Shown here: positions 1 through 13,942 of the stretch, piece by piece
How positions within the stretch are numbered: the first letter of the stretch is position 1
Layout: each line of letters starts with the position of its first letter
DNA from: Cristatella mucedo
Lineage: Eukaryota > Bryozoa > Phylactolaemata > Cristatellidae
Assembly: GCA_009760855.2 (NCBI GenBank)
Contig: WPIO01000014.1
Coordinates: 5,066,001 to 5,130,000 of the forward strand
DNA length: 64,000 bases
Direction: 5' to 3'
Notes under the pieces: model-generated
The model's database searches: none
What the model was told of the DNA's origin: nothing
The model's input: the letters and a program-made list of their open reading frames with translations, nothing else
Position numbers and translations under genes: made by a program

Positions 1-1214
1 ATAAGAAGGCCTCAGCCACAGGTGATAGCATGTAGGTTCTCTAAGGATTGTTACTCTGGAGTTATTTCTAAGCTTTAGGAGCTGCCGTAATCTGGAAGAG
101 CTGGCCCGCTAAAGTTTCACTTTACGTACACACCGAATGCCAGGAGTAAGTTTGCATTCTGCCGATGAAGCGTGTTGTAGCATCATGATAAAGACGATTT
201 CCATAACCGGATTAGAACAGCGTGGTGAGTATGACTACACGTCCGTCATTTTGCTCGTGGTTTAGCTCGTTCTACTGCAAGCCCTGGCAAAAGTCGATCC
301 CTGGGGTTGAGGGAATATTGTTTAGTCGTCGCTCATGCATTATTTCTTTATATGCATAGCCGGTGGTTCCTTTTCAAAACGAATTCACGCGACACATCAG
401 CGACGAATCATACCTGGTGATGAAGTGCTTTCAGCTAGTCTCTCCTGCCTCACCTTACACTGGTAATGACCTTTCAGGGCCGCATAAAAGTACAGTTGAG
501 CATCTTCAGTTCAGTCATTAATATCCCTCGTTATTCCTCTCGATCCCAACAACGACATTTTTTGCCACTCGCTGGCCGAGATTCCGATGCTATTTTTCTC
601 TGCCAACAGTTTCTGGGTGCAGTTTCACCCGATTCCTTTGAACGTTGCACCCAATCGAATAAGCCTCCATACATCACAGCCCAACGCCAAATCTACACAA
701 GTTATTGGTGATACTTTCGTCCTCTGGTCTTCTCGTCTTCTTCACTTCAGATTTTAAGTGCATCATCACTACTACGTGCACAGATTACTGTATTATTGGC
801 AATCTCCAAAAATAAATGATTTTTCTTTCTTGATACGGTCTTTATAAATGTACTCCTCAAATTCCTCTATAAAGCAAGAAGAAAAGGTCATTGTCAATGC
901 CGACAAGCTCATTTAGAAAATAAAGACATCTTTGAAGAATACCCATGGTGAGCCGCCATGCGATGCTCTTGTAACTGTTGTAATGCAATATGCTTATGCA
1001 TAGTCTGTTGCCAAAGGGGCTTCTACTATGTCCCTTGTTGGCCATCTTAGAGGCCCGACGCATGACGACATGATTAAAAAATTTAACGCTCTTAGGTATA
1101 GAACATTGAGGCTATCAGCACAACACCTCGTTCGCTTCCTTTTTAACTTGCATTCGGTATTTGGCTGTAAGGACAACCATTTCACAGCATATATACAAAC
1201 ACATTTACATGTAA
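1..1214. other. Spacer, no gene recognised
   Basis: No coding exon, RNA gene or complete repeat is recognised here. A short stretch around 60-100 (gctgccgtaatctgg) resembles 15570-15595 and 22918-22945, so the left edge may hold the remains of a dispersed repeat. Open frames in the stretch are short and without family resemblance. Confidence 0.5.
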
Positions 1215-1224
1215 ATATATATAC

Positions 1225-1269
<45 letters not shown>
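1215..1269. repeat. (AT)n microsatellite
   Basis: About 40 bp of uninterrupted AT dinucleotides preceded by imperfect ATAC/ATAT units. Confidence 0.95.
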
Positions 1270-1272
<3 letters not shown>

Positions 1273-1479
1273 GAGAACACACCGGCTTCTACTGAGTATC
1301 TATAATTGTGAAGTATTAGCTGTAGCCTAATCTTGCGATGGCTACCATCAAAGCTCGGTCATGATTGCATTAAACTTCGCACTTTTAGACTTCAGAGCAC
1401 ACTCTGATTTGCATGACTTTCAACTTCAGAGTGTTTGCTACTCATCAGACATCATTACGAATGGATATTTTACTGTAAA

Positions 1480-3400
1480 CAATAATAATAATGTTTTATA
1501 TAGCACCCTCAGATAACTTAATCTTTTACAAGGCACTTTACATTTGCTAAAGAAAAGTGGGAAGGTGCTCGCACTTTGTTTGTACGTCCACAAAGACTAT
1601 GTGGGTATTACGCAGTTGAGTTTTGTCTAGCGCACTCAAAGCCTAAGCGGCTTCGGTAGCCAGCATGCAGTAGCCAGCATGCAGTAGCCAGCATGCAGTG
1701 GCCAGCAGACTTCGTCTCACATTACAAAGAGAAAGTGAGAAGCATAGCAGAGTCAGGAGAGCAGTTGAAGTAGTGATTAACATGGAAGGAGTAGCACAGG
1801 ACGGCTGAAAAGGATGTTCCCTATTCGGCAGCAAGAGAGTAGATGTCGCTGCGTAAGAACTGTGGAAGTGAGTTCCGCAGTCCAGGACCTGAAGAGCAAA
1901 CGTTTCTGCCATCAGCGGTCTTTAAGCTAAGGAATGGAATAGCTAATTTATTGTCATACAAGACCTGAGGGCACGAAAAGGCTGAAACTGGTGCAGCAGT
2001 TCAGGTAGTTATATAGGAGCCAAGCCGTGGCGGACCTTGTGGGTCAGCGTAAGAACTTTTCTCTGCATACGTTAATCAACCGGAAGCCATCGAAGCTTCT
2101 TCAGCAAAGGGGACACTTGGTTAAACCTCTGAGATTTGTAGACTAGTTGGGCAGGAATATTTATTACCAGCTGCAGTGGCCTGTTGAACCAGTCTTCGTA
2201 ACGAAGCTCTCCAAATTTAGGCAGCTGTCAAATACGACACCTAAATTCCGATCACGTGGCGATGGTCGCACGACAGCATCACCTATTAGAAGAGCAAAGC
2301 TTCCTCGTCCAGCCACACGTGTCCTATGAGCATCAGTGCCGCTTTATCATTGATTACATGGGTCTGAATCACCTTTCCCAGAGGTTGAGTATAAATGGAG
2401 AAAAGCAAAGGATTGAGGACGGACCCTTGAGGGACTTTACAGGTGACTGGTCTGGTGGATGAGACCTGACCCCCACACGACTAGGATTGAACACGAACGG
2501 ATCAGTACGATTTAAACCACGCCAGCGCCTCGTCTGCCAGACCAATTGTTGCTCCCAATCGTTCAAGTAAGATATCGTGATCAATAGTGTCAATGGCAGC
2601 TGATAAATTTAGCAGCGCTAAGGCAGCTACTTTTCCGTCATTGTTGCTGCAAAGAATGTCATTGGTTACCCGGAGGATAGTAGTTTCAGTGGAGGGCTGC
2701 CGCTTGAACCCTGACTGAATTTTTTCTGAACATCCACTCTTCTTAAAGTATGCTAAAAGCTGCTTAGCGATAATTTTTCAAGAATCTGTGACAAAAAGAG
2801 GAGAATGGAAACTGGGCAATAGTTTGCAATGACCTCTGAATTTAATCCAGGCCTTTAAAGTATCGGTCTAACGATGGCCAACTTGAAAAACGTGTGTACA
2901 ACTCCCTTTCCAGAGTAGCATAAAACATTCCGGTTATGGCGTGGCTAATTTTGTCTGTCAGTGAAGACCACCGAGGGGATGGTATAGGGTCTCCAGGAAA
3001 TGAGCTCTTTTTCTAGACTTAATTAAGGTAGCCACATCGCCTTCAGAAACCTCGAAACATTTCCTAAGGAAGGTCACAGGTTGCGATTCAACAATTGCTT
3101 AGTCAGAGGGGGCTTAATGGAGGCACAAATATACCCGTTCTTTTCAGTGAAGAAGGCTGACCACCTGTCGGCTAAGCCGCTAATATCTAGGGGAGTGCGA
3201 CTTCTCAGGATATGCCAGAAAACTGTGTTTTGAGTCTGACTGGCAGGACTTTAGTTTTCGAGTGAAAAGAGAAGCCCCGGCTTTTCTAAGCTTTCTGAAA
3301 TTGACTTGAACGTCATTAGTCGCAGACTTTTTAAAGCAGCGTTCGAGCTTGAGCTTACCACGGCGCATCCTTTAAAATTTCTTTTCTAAATTTAAGGAGC
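1480..3400 (-). mobile_element. LINE-B, 5-prime truncated and decayed non-LTR retrotransposon (L2/CR1-like)
   Basis: Read on the minus strand, scattered frames give an L2/CR1-type polymerase in order: a basic pre-RT linker (3180-3370), RT block 1 near 2780-2900, the HSTET and DTIDHD block (2560-2720), the VPQGSVLNPLLF block (about 2400-2440), and the thumb/C-terminal region with conserved spacing (1643-2100). The 3-prime UTR ends in the shared hairpin at 1500-1550, followed by (ATT)4 at 1480. Many stops and frameshifts break the frame, and the ORF1 and endonuclease regions are absent. A 14-bp unit (agccagcatgcagt) is repeated three times at 1659-1702 in the C-terminal region. The strand assignment follows from the tail and the polymerase order. 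It is not active. Confidence 0.85.
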
Positions 3401-3429
3401 CTCCGTGACTCTGTACACGGACAGAATGT

Positions 3430-3600
3430 ACGGAAGCATGCACGTTCGGGGCACTCCTAAGTTCACGACCCAGGTCGTGGGTTATAGTCCTCTTGCAGGT
3501 AATCATGTATTTTTCCCTGCAAGTGGGAGATGATAGCCACTACGGCTTTTCTGCCACAATATAAATGAGGCTTTTTGATGAGCTAAACTTTACTTTATAC
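3430..3600 (+). mobile_element. Degenerate tRNA-derived SINE (SINE1)
   Basis: Contains a B-box-like core (cgtgggttatagtcc), then the SINE1 body with the gatagccactacggc..tctgcc motif and a tail of the ataaatgaggc type. The A box is poorly preserved. It lies between LINE-B and LINE-A, and LINE-A is missing its 3-prime hairpin at this junction. Confidence 0.6.
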
Positions 3601-3604
3601 TTTC

Positions 3605-5250
3605 AAAGGAAACATGATCAAATGGTTAGTGCTAACATGCATATTGTCAACAAGCATAATATGGCTAAAGATGACATGCGCTTTGTCAGCACGTAAATAT
3701 ATTTAGTGGTAACAAGGACAGTATCAGCACGCATAAGTACACCAAAGACAAATCATTAGGATCCGACAAATTATGTAAGAAACAGCTGCAATGTTAGCTT
3801 CTTTTTAAATTTCGTCAAGTCAGGGTATGTCGTGATGTCAGTTGGGAATTATTTCCAGGCTTTAAGGGCATGCGAACTAAAGGCATGGTCTCCAAAGGAG
3901 CTGAGCTTCTCACAAGTTATAGCTAATCGATTAGAGTCAGAAAAGCAGGTGGCACTATGCCTAGCCTGGCGGGAGAGTAGGTCCGATAGGTAGGCTGGGG
4001 CCGGATTATGAAGAGGCCTAAAATTGAATGACAGAACTTGAACCTTGAAGTCGATATGCTGCTTGATTGGGGATTCGGTGCTGGTCGGTGAGACGTGGTG
4101 TGATGTGGCAACTGTCGATCACGACAGACAAGCGTAGCAGCAGATTTTAGCACGAGCTGTAAGCGCCTGATTGCACACAGGCCGGTAGACCAGCGAACAC
4201 TGAGTTAAAAAGGTGAGAGACGAGATGCCGCACGATGCGTGCATGGACCCATTTATTCGTAGCTAAGTCCCTGTCTAAGCAGGCCCAAGTTTTTGCAATG
4301 TTACGTAGCTGTAAGTAGGTAGACTTGACTGTGGAGCTAATGTGGTCGACCCGTCATAGGTCACTTTAGAATAGGACGCCCAGATTTTGTGCAGATACAA
4401 TAGGTGATATGCTGATAGAGCTGATTTTGAGTATATATTTTTCCCATTTCTGAGTCACACATGGTTTTCCCATAACTATAAATTTGGTTGTATCATCTTT
4501 CGAGAAGTGTTTCTGACATCAATATGCGGATGTCAGAAATATATACAGCAAGGGAGTCAAGAGAATTTGACGTGCTGAGGGCTGGGAGGGATCAAAGCAT
4601 AGGTACAGCTGCGTGTCATTTGCACAGAAGTGAAAGCCCAGATTGTGCTCGGCGATCACATCGGCAAGAGGGAGAGTATACGTTGTGACAAAGGCGGATC
4701 AAGCACAGAGACCAGACAGAGGTACCCCTTACTTCTGTGTTTCCTCGGATTATCTCGGTCAATTTACATTAAAACTCTGAAGTCTTCCACTGAGATTAGA
4801 ACTAAACTATTGCAGCACAGTGTCAGTGATCCTCACGCGAGATGAGGAGAACTTTGAGATCAATAGTATCAAAAGCTGCTGAAAGATCAAGCAAAAAAGC
4901 AGTGAGACTTTGCATAAGTCAGCATTGCTGAAAATTTCGTTATGAGCGCTAACAATGATGACTCTGTGGAGTGATTAGCTCTCAAACCAGACTGGAACTT
5001 ACCTGTTATGTTTAAAGTTTCAATCTAAGAGGTTAGTTGGTCTGCCACTACTCTTTCCAGTGTCTCACACAGGAAAGGAATTAGGGAGACAGGGTTTAAG
5101 TTGCTTAAGTTCTCTTGGTCTAGTGCTGCTTTCTTAATCACTGGGCTAGCAATAGCCTTTAAAAAAGATGCGTGAATAAGACCTGAAGCTAAGGACATAT
5201 TCATTACGCTAGTAATGCTATGCTGAGCTTCTCAGTTTGGTCAAGTTAAG
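3605..5250 (-). mobile_element. LINE-A, 5-prime truncated and decayed non-LTR retrotransposon (L2/CR1-like)
   Basis: Minus-strand reading gives RT motifs from about 5110 (NPVSLIPFL, LERVVADQL) through ANHSTESSLLAL (near 4970), then the C-terminal region with LAPAYLSDLL-like and SFGDHAFSSHALKAWK-like blocks near 3870-4000. The 3-prime UTR has the LINE-A signature of repeated gtcagcacgcataag-type motifs. Stops and frameshifts are frequent. The terminal hairpin seen in other copies is missing, presumably lost where SINE1 abuts at 3600. Confidence 0.85.
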
Positions 5251-5594
5251 CTAGGCATTATCCTTCAGATCCACGGTGGCCTACCTCTACTGTTTAGCTG
5301 CTTTTAATGTGTCCGCTTACTTATGGCCGAAGATGCGAATTTACACAAGTGATTGACTTGCTGGACGACCTAGACATCGCAGCTAAAGAGTCATCTCAAA
5401 GTCTGTGACGCGCCGCGATCCTATCTCGTTATTCAATCATCAACAGATCTCGTTGTGTACGCGATGGTAATACGGCACCAATTATTGCAATCATCCACTG
5501 CACTAGATTACACTTGCAGAGTGAATGAGCAAATAGTCGCGGGGACCAAAGTCGGGGCCGAGCCAGCAGCTGCAGATGACCAATTGCCGAACCT

Positions 5595-5750
5595 GGATTG
5601 TAGCCTAAGCGTACGGTGGTCACACTTCGCGACTCAGGTCGTGGGTTCGAGTCCTACAGCTGACAATCTTGTATTGCCATCTACAAGCGGGGTGATGGAG
5701 CAAAGGATCGTCTGCTGCTATACAAATGAGGCATCGTATAACTTGTACTT
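5595..5750 (+). mobile_element. tRNA-derived SINE (SINE1), diverged
   Basis: A-box-like start (agcgtacggtggtc), clear B box (gtgggttcgagtcc, about 5640-5653), then the SINE1 body with ggggtgatggagc and a ctatacaaatgaggc tail. Pol III type II promoter spacing is kept. Divergence suggests an old copy. Confidence 0.7.
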
Positions 5751-5769
5751 TTTTAATGGTTGGAGCCTT

Positions 5770-7470
5770 GAACATACAATAATAGCATATAACACACACA
5801 CACACATATATATTATAAAACTAAAAATATAATCACATGTAGCAATACAATGATGTGATTCTACGTAGAAGGCTCCAGCGATGTCGGTAGTAAAGGTACC
5901 GTGGATGCAGCTACTCGGCACCTCAACCCCGTTAATTTAGCTAAGACACACTCGGGGTCGAAGGGTCTCGATGTCAAAATTAGACCTGTGATAACGCCAA
6001 AATTTTTGTCAGACCTGCGATTCCAAAAGAAAACTGGACGCGGTTGCGTTCTTTAAACAAAGAGTGGAGAAAGTATCCTATGTAAAAATACCCACACGTG
6101 ACCTCAAATGGCTGCTGATTGACCTGTGCTTGAAAAGCCCCTGCAGCAGAAGGTAACCGGACTTTTGGTTTCTACGGGCCGTGGCCCAGGCCTGTATAGT
6201 TGGAGGTTGCGAAAGCTTCTTACTGTGGATATGCGTCAGTCCAAAATACTCTATCGTCTATAAAAAAAAATGCATTCAAAATGCATTGGGCGTCGCTATT
6301 TCTAAAAGAACCAATTATATAGGTGCAAGCTGATCCACTAGCGGCACACCTTTGAGCCCTATCAACTTCGCCATTTACAACACCTCGCGTTGCTGCTGCG
6401 GCATTTACATGATTAAAATCTTTTTCAAGAAACCAGGTTTCTATAGCTGCTTATAGTAATAGCAGTGTCATGCTACCAATGCTGGGACAACTTCCAGAGA
6501 AACGACTCCAGAGGACCAAATGTTAGTGATATTACAGTGTCAAAATTGTGGTATTCTTATGGGCATAACGAACATAGTAGCAAGTATAGCATCGAGATCT
6601 ATCACGCGATCAAAGCTGTATCCTACAGACAGAAGACCTGAGGCTAATCCAGGATGCGACAGCTTATTTATCCTTGCAGCGTCCGAAAGAGCCTGCTGCA
6701 GTTGCATGCTATGAATGCATGATCAATAGTATTTCTGCCATTCCATTTTAATCATTGAATTTCATTGGATTTCACAAATTACCAGTCACTCTTTCTAATA
6801 AATAGTAAGTGAATGGGCGTTAAAGCTACTGGATAATGGCTAATGGTTAGCAGCCGACCTCGAAGCCCACGTGACTCCCTGCCCACGCACTAACGCAAGA
6901 ACACGTGTAACCAGAATTCCTGCAAAGAGTGGACTAATAAATCACTCATACGATTACTCCACGGTTGCCATGTATCTCAACGTCTCGCAATTCTTATATC
7001 TTGTACCTCTTATCTCGTTCGGTGAGCAGATGGGCTATAATCGTTCGCTGGCGAACCAATTGATGATCAATGCGTGGAATCCAAAGAATGGGAAGGATGC
7101 GAAGATGACCTATGCAAGGAATCGTGTGGTCTACTATTGCACGCACTTAGGAAAGGCACGCCTGAGTTAAACCGCCAGACTAGCCTTGTTGCCCGATTTG
7201 TACAACTAAAAAAGGCCCGCCTTGCGCATAGAAGTCACGTGCAGAAGCCATTGTCTAGGACTAATCCACACACTTGGAGTGGGTGTTAGCAGAAGAAGCG
7301 GATAGCGCAAGTATTTGGCGATCGCCTGCTGCAAGTGTTGACTGAGCCTCTCTTCGTGTTTTTATTCTGTCTGTATGTAGTATATATTATGTATATATTA
7401 TGTCTGTATGTAGTAATTTAATATGCTTACTGATTATTAATTATATTTCTAATTAAAAAATATGTAAAAA
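5770..7470. other. Spacer, no gene recognised
   Basis: Contains a short (CA)n/(TA)n at 5790-5812 and otherwise unique-looking sequence. An open frame at 6871-7170 on the plus strand has no recognisable family and no convincing splice sites, so it is not called. Confidence 0.5.
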
Positions 7471-7477
7471 TGTAATT

Positions 7478-7590
7478 CATTTGTACAGCGCCCTAAGAAA
7501 ATCTCTATTCAGGCACTTCACAGATGCCACGTGGCTCGAGCCCACGACCTCGGCAAGACCTGGTCGGGGCGAGCTGGACCAAACCAGCGC
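7478..7590 (-). mobile_element. tRNA-derived SINE with LINE tail (SINE2)
   Basis: On the minus strand: A-box region (tggtttggtccagc), B box (gtgggctcgagcc), then a tail ending in the shared LINE hairpin (aagtgcctgaatagag..ttcttagggcgct). It is a compact element in which a tRNA-like head is joined directly to the LINE 3-prime end. Confidence 0.75.
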
Positions 7591-7599
7591 GGCAATTTA

Positions 7600-8330
7600 G
7601 CGCCGACGGCAGCGAAGCGCGACGAGCAGAGGCCGCCGCCTTGCCGAGACAGCGACTATGTTCGGTGGGCACGCATCGCGCGTTAAGCAGCCCGGACAGA
7701 ACCGGGCGCCGCAAACGCGAGCGTTGCGACGCGCCGTAACTCTCGCCAGCGCCTGCGGCCCAACGCGCCGCGACGCTTGGCGGCGCCGAAGCGCCGAGCT
7801 TTCGAAGAGCTCCTCGCGCTTCGGCCGAGCTCGTCTGCCGCCGCCGCCGCCGCCGCCGCTCGCGGGCGCGCCGGTGTCCGGCTTCGCTCGCCCCGCCTCT
7901 CTCGTCGCAGTTGCCGCGGCAAGCCTGCGCGAGCTTGCGGCCGAGGCGAGCTTGTCGCCAGCGGCGACGGCTATGAGCTCACCGGGTCGCGGGCTCTCTC
8001 GCGGGGTCGCGGGGTCGCAGGGTTCGCGGGCACCCGGGTTCGCGGGCACCCGGGTTCGCGGGCACCCGGGTCGCGGGCAGCCGGGTCGCGGGCACCCGGG
8101 TCGCGGGCACCCGGGTCGCGGGCACCCGGGTCGCGGGCACCCGGGTCGCGGGCACCCGAGTCGCGGGCACCCGGATTGCGGGCTCTCTCGCGGCTGCTCG
8201 CGGGAGCGTTCGATTCGGGCGTGAGTGGACTCGCGCGCCACCCGATGCGCGCCTGTTCGTAGGCGGCGCGCGAGCCCCGAGGCCGACGCGGGGCGTCGGC
8301 AAGGAGCCTCTATTTTACACCGCCCGTATA
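7600..8330. other. CpG-rich block, no gene recognised
   Basis: Very GC- and CpG-rich DNA, open in several frames because stop codons are rare at this composition. The overlapping frames on both strands are Arg/Ala/Pro-rich without domains. A CpG-island role is possible, but no core promoter is visible. Confidence 0.45.
8022..8181. repeat. GC-rich 15/16-bp minisatellite
   Basis: About ten tandem units of cgcgggcacccgggt, the first three 16 bp long (extra t) and the rest 15 bp. Occasional variants include gcagccggg and cacccgag. The change in unit length shifts the frame, so a coding role is unlikely across the whole array. Confidence 0.9.
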
Positions 8331-8446
8331 CACTCATGAAGCGCTGGTCACAGGCATTGCCCGTCTCTGGGAATGTTGCTGCGGAAATTACTTGCATAGC
8401 TGTCACAACATTACAATGTTGCAAGTCTCACACAGCCAGCGGGGTA

Positions 8447-8515
8447 CAATAATAATAACACGGATATTTGCATAGCAGCCCCTTGAAGAGAACTACATCT
8501 CTTTCTTGGTGCTTT
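8447..8515 (-). mobile_element. LINE/SINE-type 3-prime tail
   Basis: On the minus strand: gcaccaagaaagagatg..ttctcttcaaggggctgc followed by a short spacer and (TTA)n. This is a diverged form of the hairpin tail shared by the LINE and SINE families in this window. It starts right where the candidate ORF and AATAAA at 8513-8518 end. Confidence 0.6.
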
Positions 8516-8518
8516 ATT
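8513..8518 (-). terminator. Candidate poly(A) signal AATAAA
   Basis: Minus-strand AATAAA 1.09 kb downstream of the activin-like stop codon and 13 bp after the stop of the 8531-8809 frame. It could serve either transcript. Confidence 0.3.
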
Positions 8519-8530
8519 TGCAACTAAGTT

Positions 8531-8809
8531 TCAGCCCGTCAAGTATGACAGGAAAATTCGTCTCGCGAATTCGTCGTACTTCTGCTTTTTATTCGGGCTC
8601 TCCGGCACGTTGCTGCTATCGAAAAGGTCTCTTTCTTTCAGCTTCAAATGAATCTCGTTCAGCAGTCCCTTCGAGCGTCTCACCGGCACGTCGTAGCTTC
8701 TGGCAAGAACGCCTTTTCCTCTCAGCGCTGCGCGCTGCCGGTACGTCGCGACGCGGCCCAGAGTAAGTAGCCTTTCGGCCACGCGCCATTTATTTCGGCC
8801 ACGCGCCAT
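8531..8809 (-). CDS. Unrecognised ORF or last-exon candidate
   Basis: A 92-codon minus-strand frame. I do not recognise its product. The C-terminal 55 residues look protein-like: mixed codons, a charged helix-type stretch (LLNEIHLKLKERDLF), a polar linker with NKKQK, and a final YDEFARRIF segment. The N-terminal third contains a 20-bp tandem duplication (ggcgcgtggccgaaa) and is less convincing. A possible acceptor (ttcttgccag) lies at about 8700, so the real exon may start there. AATAAA follows the stop by 13 bp, then a LINE-type tail. It could be a genuine terminal exon, a retroposed gene end, or chance within the 3-prime UTR of the ligand gene. Confidence 0.25.
   Translation of the reverse strand: MARGRNKWRVAERLLTLGRVATYRQRAALRGKGVLARSYDVPVRRSKGLLNEIHLKLKERDLFDSSNVPESPNKKQKYDEFARRIFLSYLTG
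8789..8794 (-). terminator. Candidate poly(A) signal AATAAA
   Basis: First canonical minus-strand AATAAA downstream of the activin-like gene, 0.8 kb past its stop codon. Use of this site would give an 0.8-kb 3-prime UTR. Position only; no downstream GT-rich element was assessed. Confidence 0.35.
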
Positions 8810-9604
8810 CGCCTCGTGGCGGCCCGTATTGAATAAGAGAGAGTTCCAGGTTCGCGGGCAGTTCGCGGCGGCTTAGATACGGCGGCGGATGTCGGCGCGT
8901 TTTCCGCTTTTAAGAGCGTTTCGGCGGCCGCTTCGTCCCCTTCGACCTCGTACGACGATCGTCGCGCCCAGTGTCGAGGTCGCGAAGTCCGAGCGGCAGT
9001 TCAAGTCAAAAAATTTAATTGAGAAGGAGAGTGCCTCCAATAAATAAAAGAAATTCAACTTAAAAATCCGGCGAGCATAGTGTATCACAGGTTTGCCGTG
9101 GCGCACGCCACCGCTTGGGCGGGTGGCGAGGCGGCAGCCTCTGGCAAGTGAACCCGCTAGCGGCGGCGGCGCGGCGCACTGCTGCGCACGCTCGCCGCGC
9201 ACTTCCCGGGCAAGTGGGCAGGCAAGCCGCCGCTGCTGCTGGACGCACGAGGTGTACGACAGAAAGGTGCACTGGCGCGGCGGCGAGCGGATAGTCAGGA
9301 CCGCTCATCCCCGCGAACGGGCTCAGCTCTTGAATCGTCGCGGGCCTTTTCGGCGGCAGCGGCGGGCGGCTGCGTCTGCGAACCTGCCGGCAGTCACCCC
9401 TGTCGCCAGCCTCTGGACGCTCGGCGCTCAGGCGGACGTGCGCTCGCCGCCGCTCGCGCCAGCGCGAGCGGAGACGAGCGCGAGGCGCCAGGCCTCCCCC
9501 TGGCTCCCCCCTCCCGACCTTCGGAGGCGGGCGGGCCGGCCAGCGGATGAGCCCAGCGGCTGCTGGGTGGGGGGCGGCGGCGGCGGCGGCAGCAGCGCAA
9601 GAGG

Positions 9605-12357
<2,753 letters not shown>

Positions 12358-12400
12358 CGGGTAGCCTTCGGGTTTCGGGTAGCCGGCCGGCGAGACTCTA

Positions 12401-12408
12401 TCTATATA
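12401..12408 (-). promoter_or_regulatory. TATA box for the activin-like gene
   Basis: Minus-strand TATATAGA lies 44 bp upstream of Met1 and 74 bp upstream of Met11. Initiation about 30 bp downstream would give a very short 5-prime UTR of roughly 15-50 nt. A TAATTA homeodomain-type core sits just upstream at about 12429. The flanks are CpG-rich. The position supports the start chosen, but no initiator element was confirmed. Confidence 0.5.
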
Positions 12409-12419
12409 CGCCGCCGGTC

Positions 12420-13440
12420 GCGGCCCGGCTAATTAACAGTGGGCTGCTCGCGCCAGTCGTCTTCGCCGACGATTGGCTGGTCACCGGCGGCTGAGCCACG
12501 ACGGAAGTGGAGGCGGTGTGGGAGGGGGCGGAACTGTCTGCGAGACTGATGGCGCAGCGAGAGAACTTTTGCAGCGGGCGCTTCGAGTACCCGCGCTGCC
12601 GCATCGCCGATGGCCGCCTAGCCGCCGCCGCCCCCTCGCCGCCGCCGCCGAAGCCACGAGCAGCGTGAAAGGAGCGCCTTAATAGCATTGGATGCATGCG
12701 TCACGGCGGCCGCAATTGGATTTAGTAACCACGAGCGACGCCGACGGAAATGGGTGATTATTATAAGCCTCGAATTAAACGCGTTTGCGTTGCGTGCAAT
12801 GGTTTACAGCGGTTCGTCGAGCGAAGCGTGTGAGAAACGAATGGACCGCGTTTTGTCGGACGACTCGCAATGCCGTCCACTCGGCATCCCGCCGCCGCCA
12901 CCGCCGCCATTGCGCCCTCCCGTCGACCGCGCCCCGGTGACCTTCACTCCTGCGACTCTTCACTTCTGCAACGCGTGCGGCGGCGCTGGGCCACTCTGCG
13001 ATCGCTCGGCGGCTCGGCGACGGACGGCCGCCGCATTGGGGCGCTGCGTTCTCGATCAGCGTCGGCGCTTCGCTAAACCCTAAATCCTAAATCCTAAACC
13101 CTAAACCCCAAACGTCGCCGTCGCTCCTGACCGTCGAGTGCGCATGCGCAGGAACTGAATTACCTGACGTGCTCTCTCCGGCTCTGAAGGTGATATTTGG
13201 TTGCGGCGCTCTTGGAGTCTTGGCACTTCTACCGCCTCCGCCCCATGAGACACGGCGAGCCGCACCGACGACGCTCAGCGACCCCAGCTTAGTAGGTTAA
13301 TCTTCGCTTAGCGGCGGACGCGCAGCACCTGGGCAGTGGCAACGCGCACGGCGCTCTCTCGTCGCAACTGACCAGATATAGTCCCATTTATTCAGCCGCT
13401 GCAGAGAGCTCACCTGCAGCTGCAGCTTGCACCGCCGAAT
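12420..13440. other. CpG-rich upstream region of the ligand gene
   Basis: GC-rich DNA upstream of the TATA box. It has many short open frames on both strands without family resemblance, and carries the telomere-like array at 13074-13108. It probably includes promoter-proximal regulatory DNA. No second gene is recognised. Confidence 0.45.
13074..13108. repeat. Interstitial plant-type telomere-like array
   Basis: Five tandem 7-bp units, three exact TAAACCC and two TAAATCC, equivalent to TTTAGGG on the other strand. The usual animal repeat is TTAGGG (or TTAGG in many arthropods), so the 7-bp unit is unexpected. Confidence 0.8.
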
Positions 13441-13442
13441 CA

Positions 13443-13600
<158 letters not shown>

Positions 13601-13703
13601 AGAACCTTTGCCGCCGCCGCTCACCAATATTGAGCAGTGGCTCACCGAGATTGAGTCGGCGCACTACGCCGACGAGACGAGCCAAAGCCGACTAGGAAAT
13701 ATC

Positions 13704-13755
13704 CGATAATCAATTGCATTTCCCTTTGCAGCAAATGTAAAGCGCTTATTATTAT
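13704..13755 (+). mobile_element. LINE-A 3-prime end fragment, internally deleted
   Basis: Contains caattgcatttccctttgc, agcaaatgtaaagcgc and then TTATTATTATC. The left hairpin arm is present, but the loop and right arm are missing. Confidence 0.65.
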
Positions 13756-13787
13756 CAAAAACATCTCTCTCGGCAACGACAAAAGTG

Positions 13788-13882
13788 CTAGCTTATTTAG
13801 CAGCCTCCTTGTATAGCGACAGAAGAGCTTTAACGGCTGTCACTACCGCTTGCAGCGGCAACAAAGGATCGCCCACCGCAGG
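13788..13882 (-). mobile_element. SINE1 fragment
   Basis: Minus-strand SINE1 body: tgtatagcgacagaagagc, aacggctgtcactaccgc, gatcgcccaccgcaggaat. It breaks off before the B box. Confidence 0.65.
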
Positions 13883-13901
13883 AATATCATAAAGCCGAAT
13901 G

Positions 13902-13942
13902 GAGAGAGAGAGAGGGAGAGAGAGAGAGGGAGAGAGAGAGAG
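13902..13942. repeat. (GA)n microsatellite
   Basis: About 40 bp of GA repeats with two GGGA interruptions. Confidence 0.9.

Noticed and set aside
5455-5832. 125-codon plus-strand frame
   Set aside because: Runs through SINE1; no protein family.
7597-8424. 275-codon minus and 188-codon plus frames
   Set aside because: Translate the GC-rich minisatellite and CpG block on both strands, with no conserved domain.
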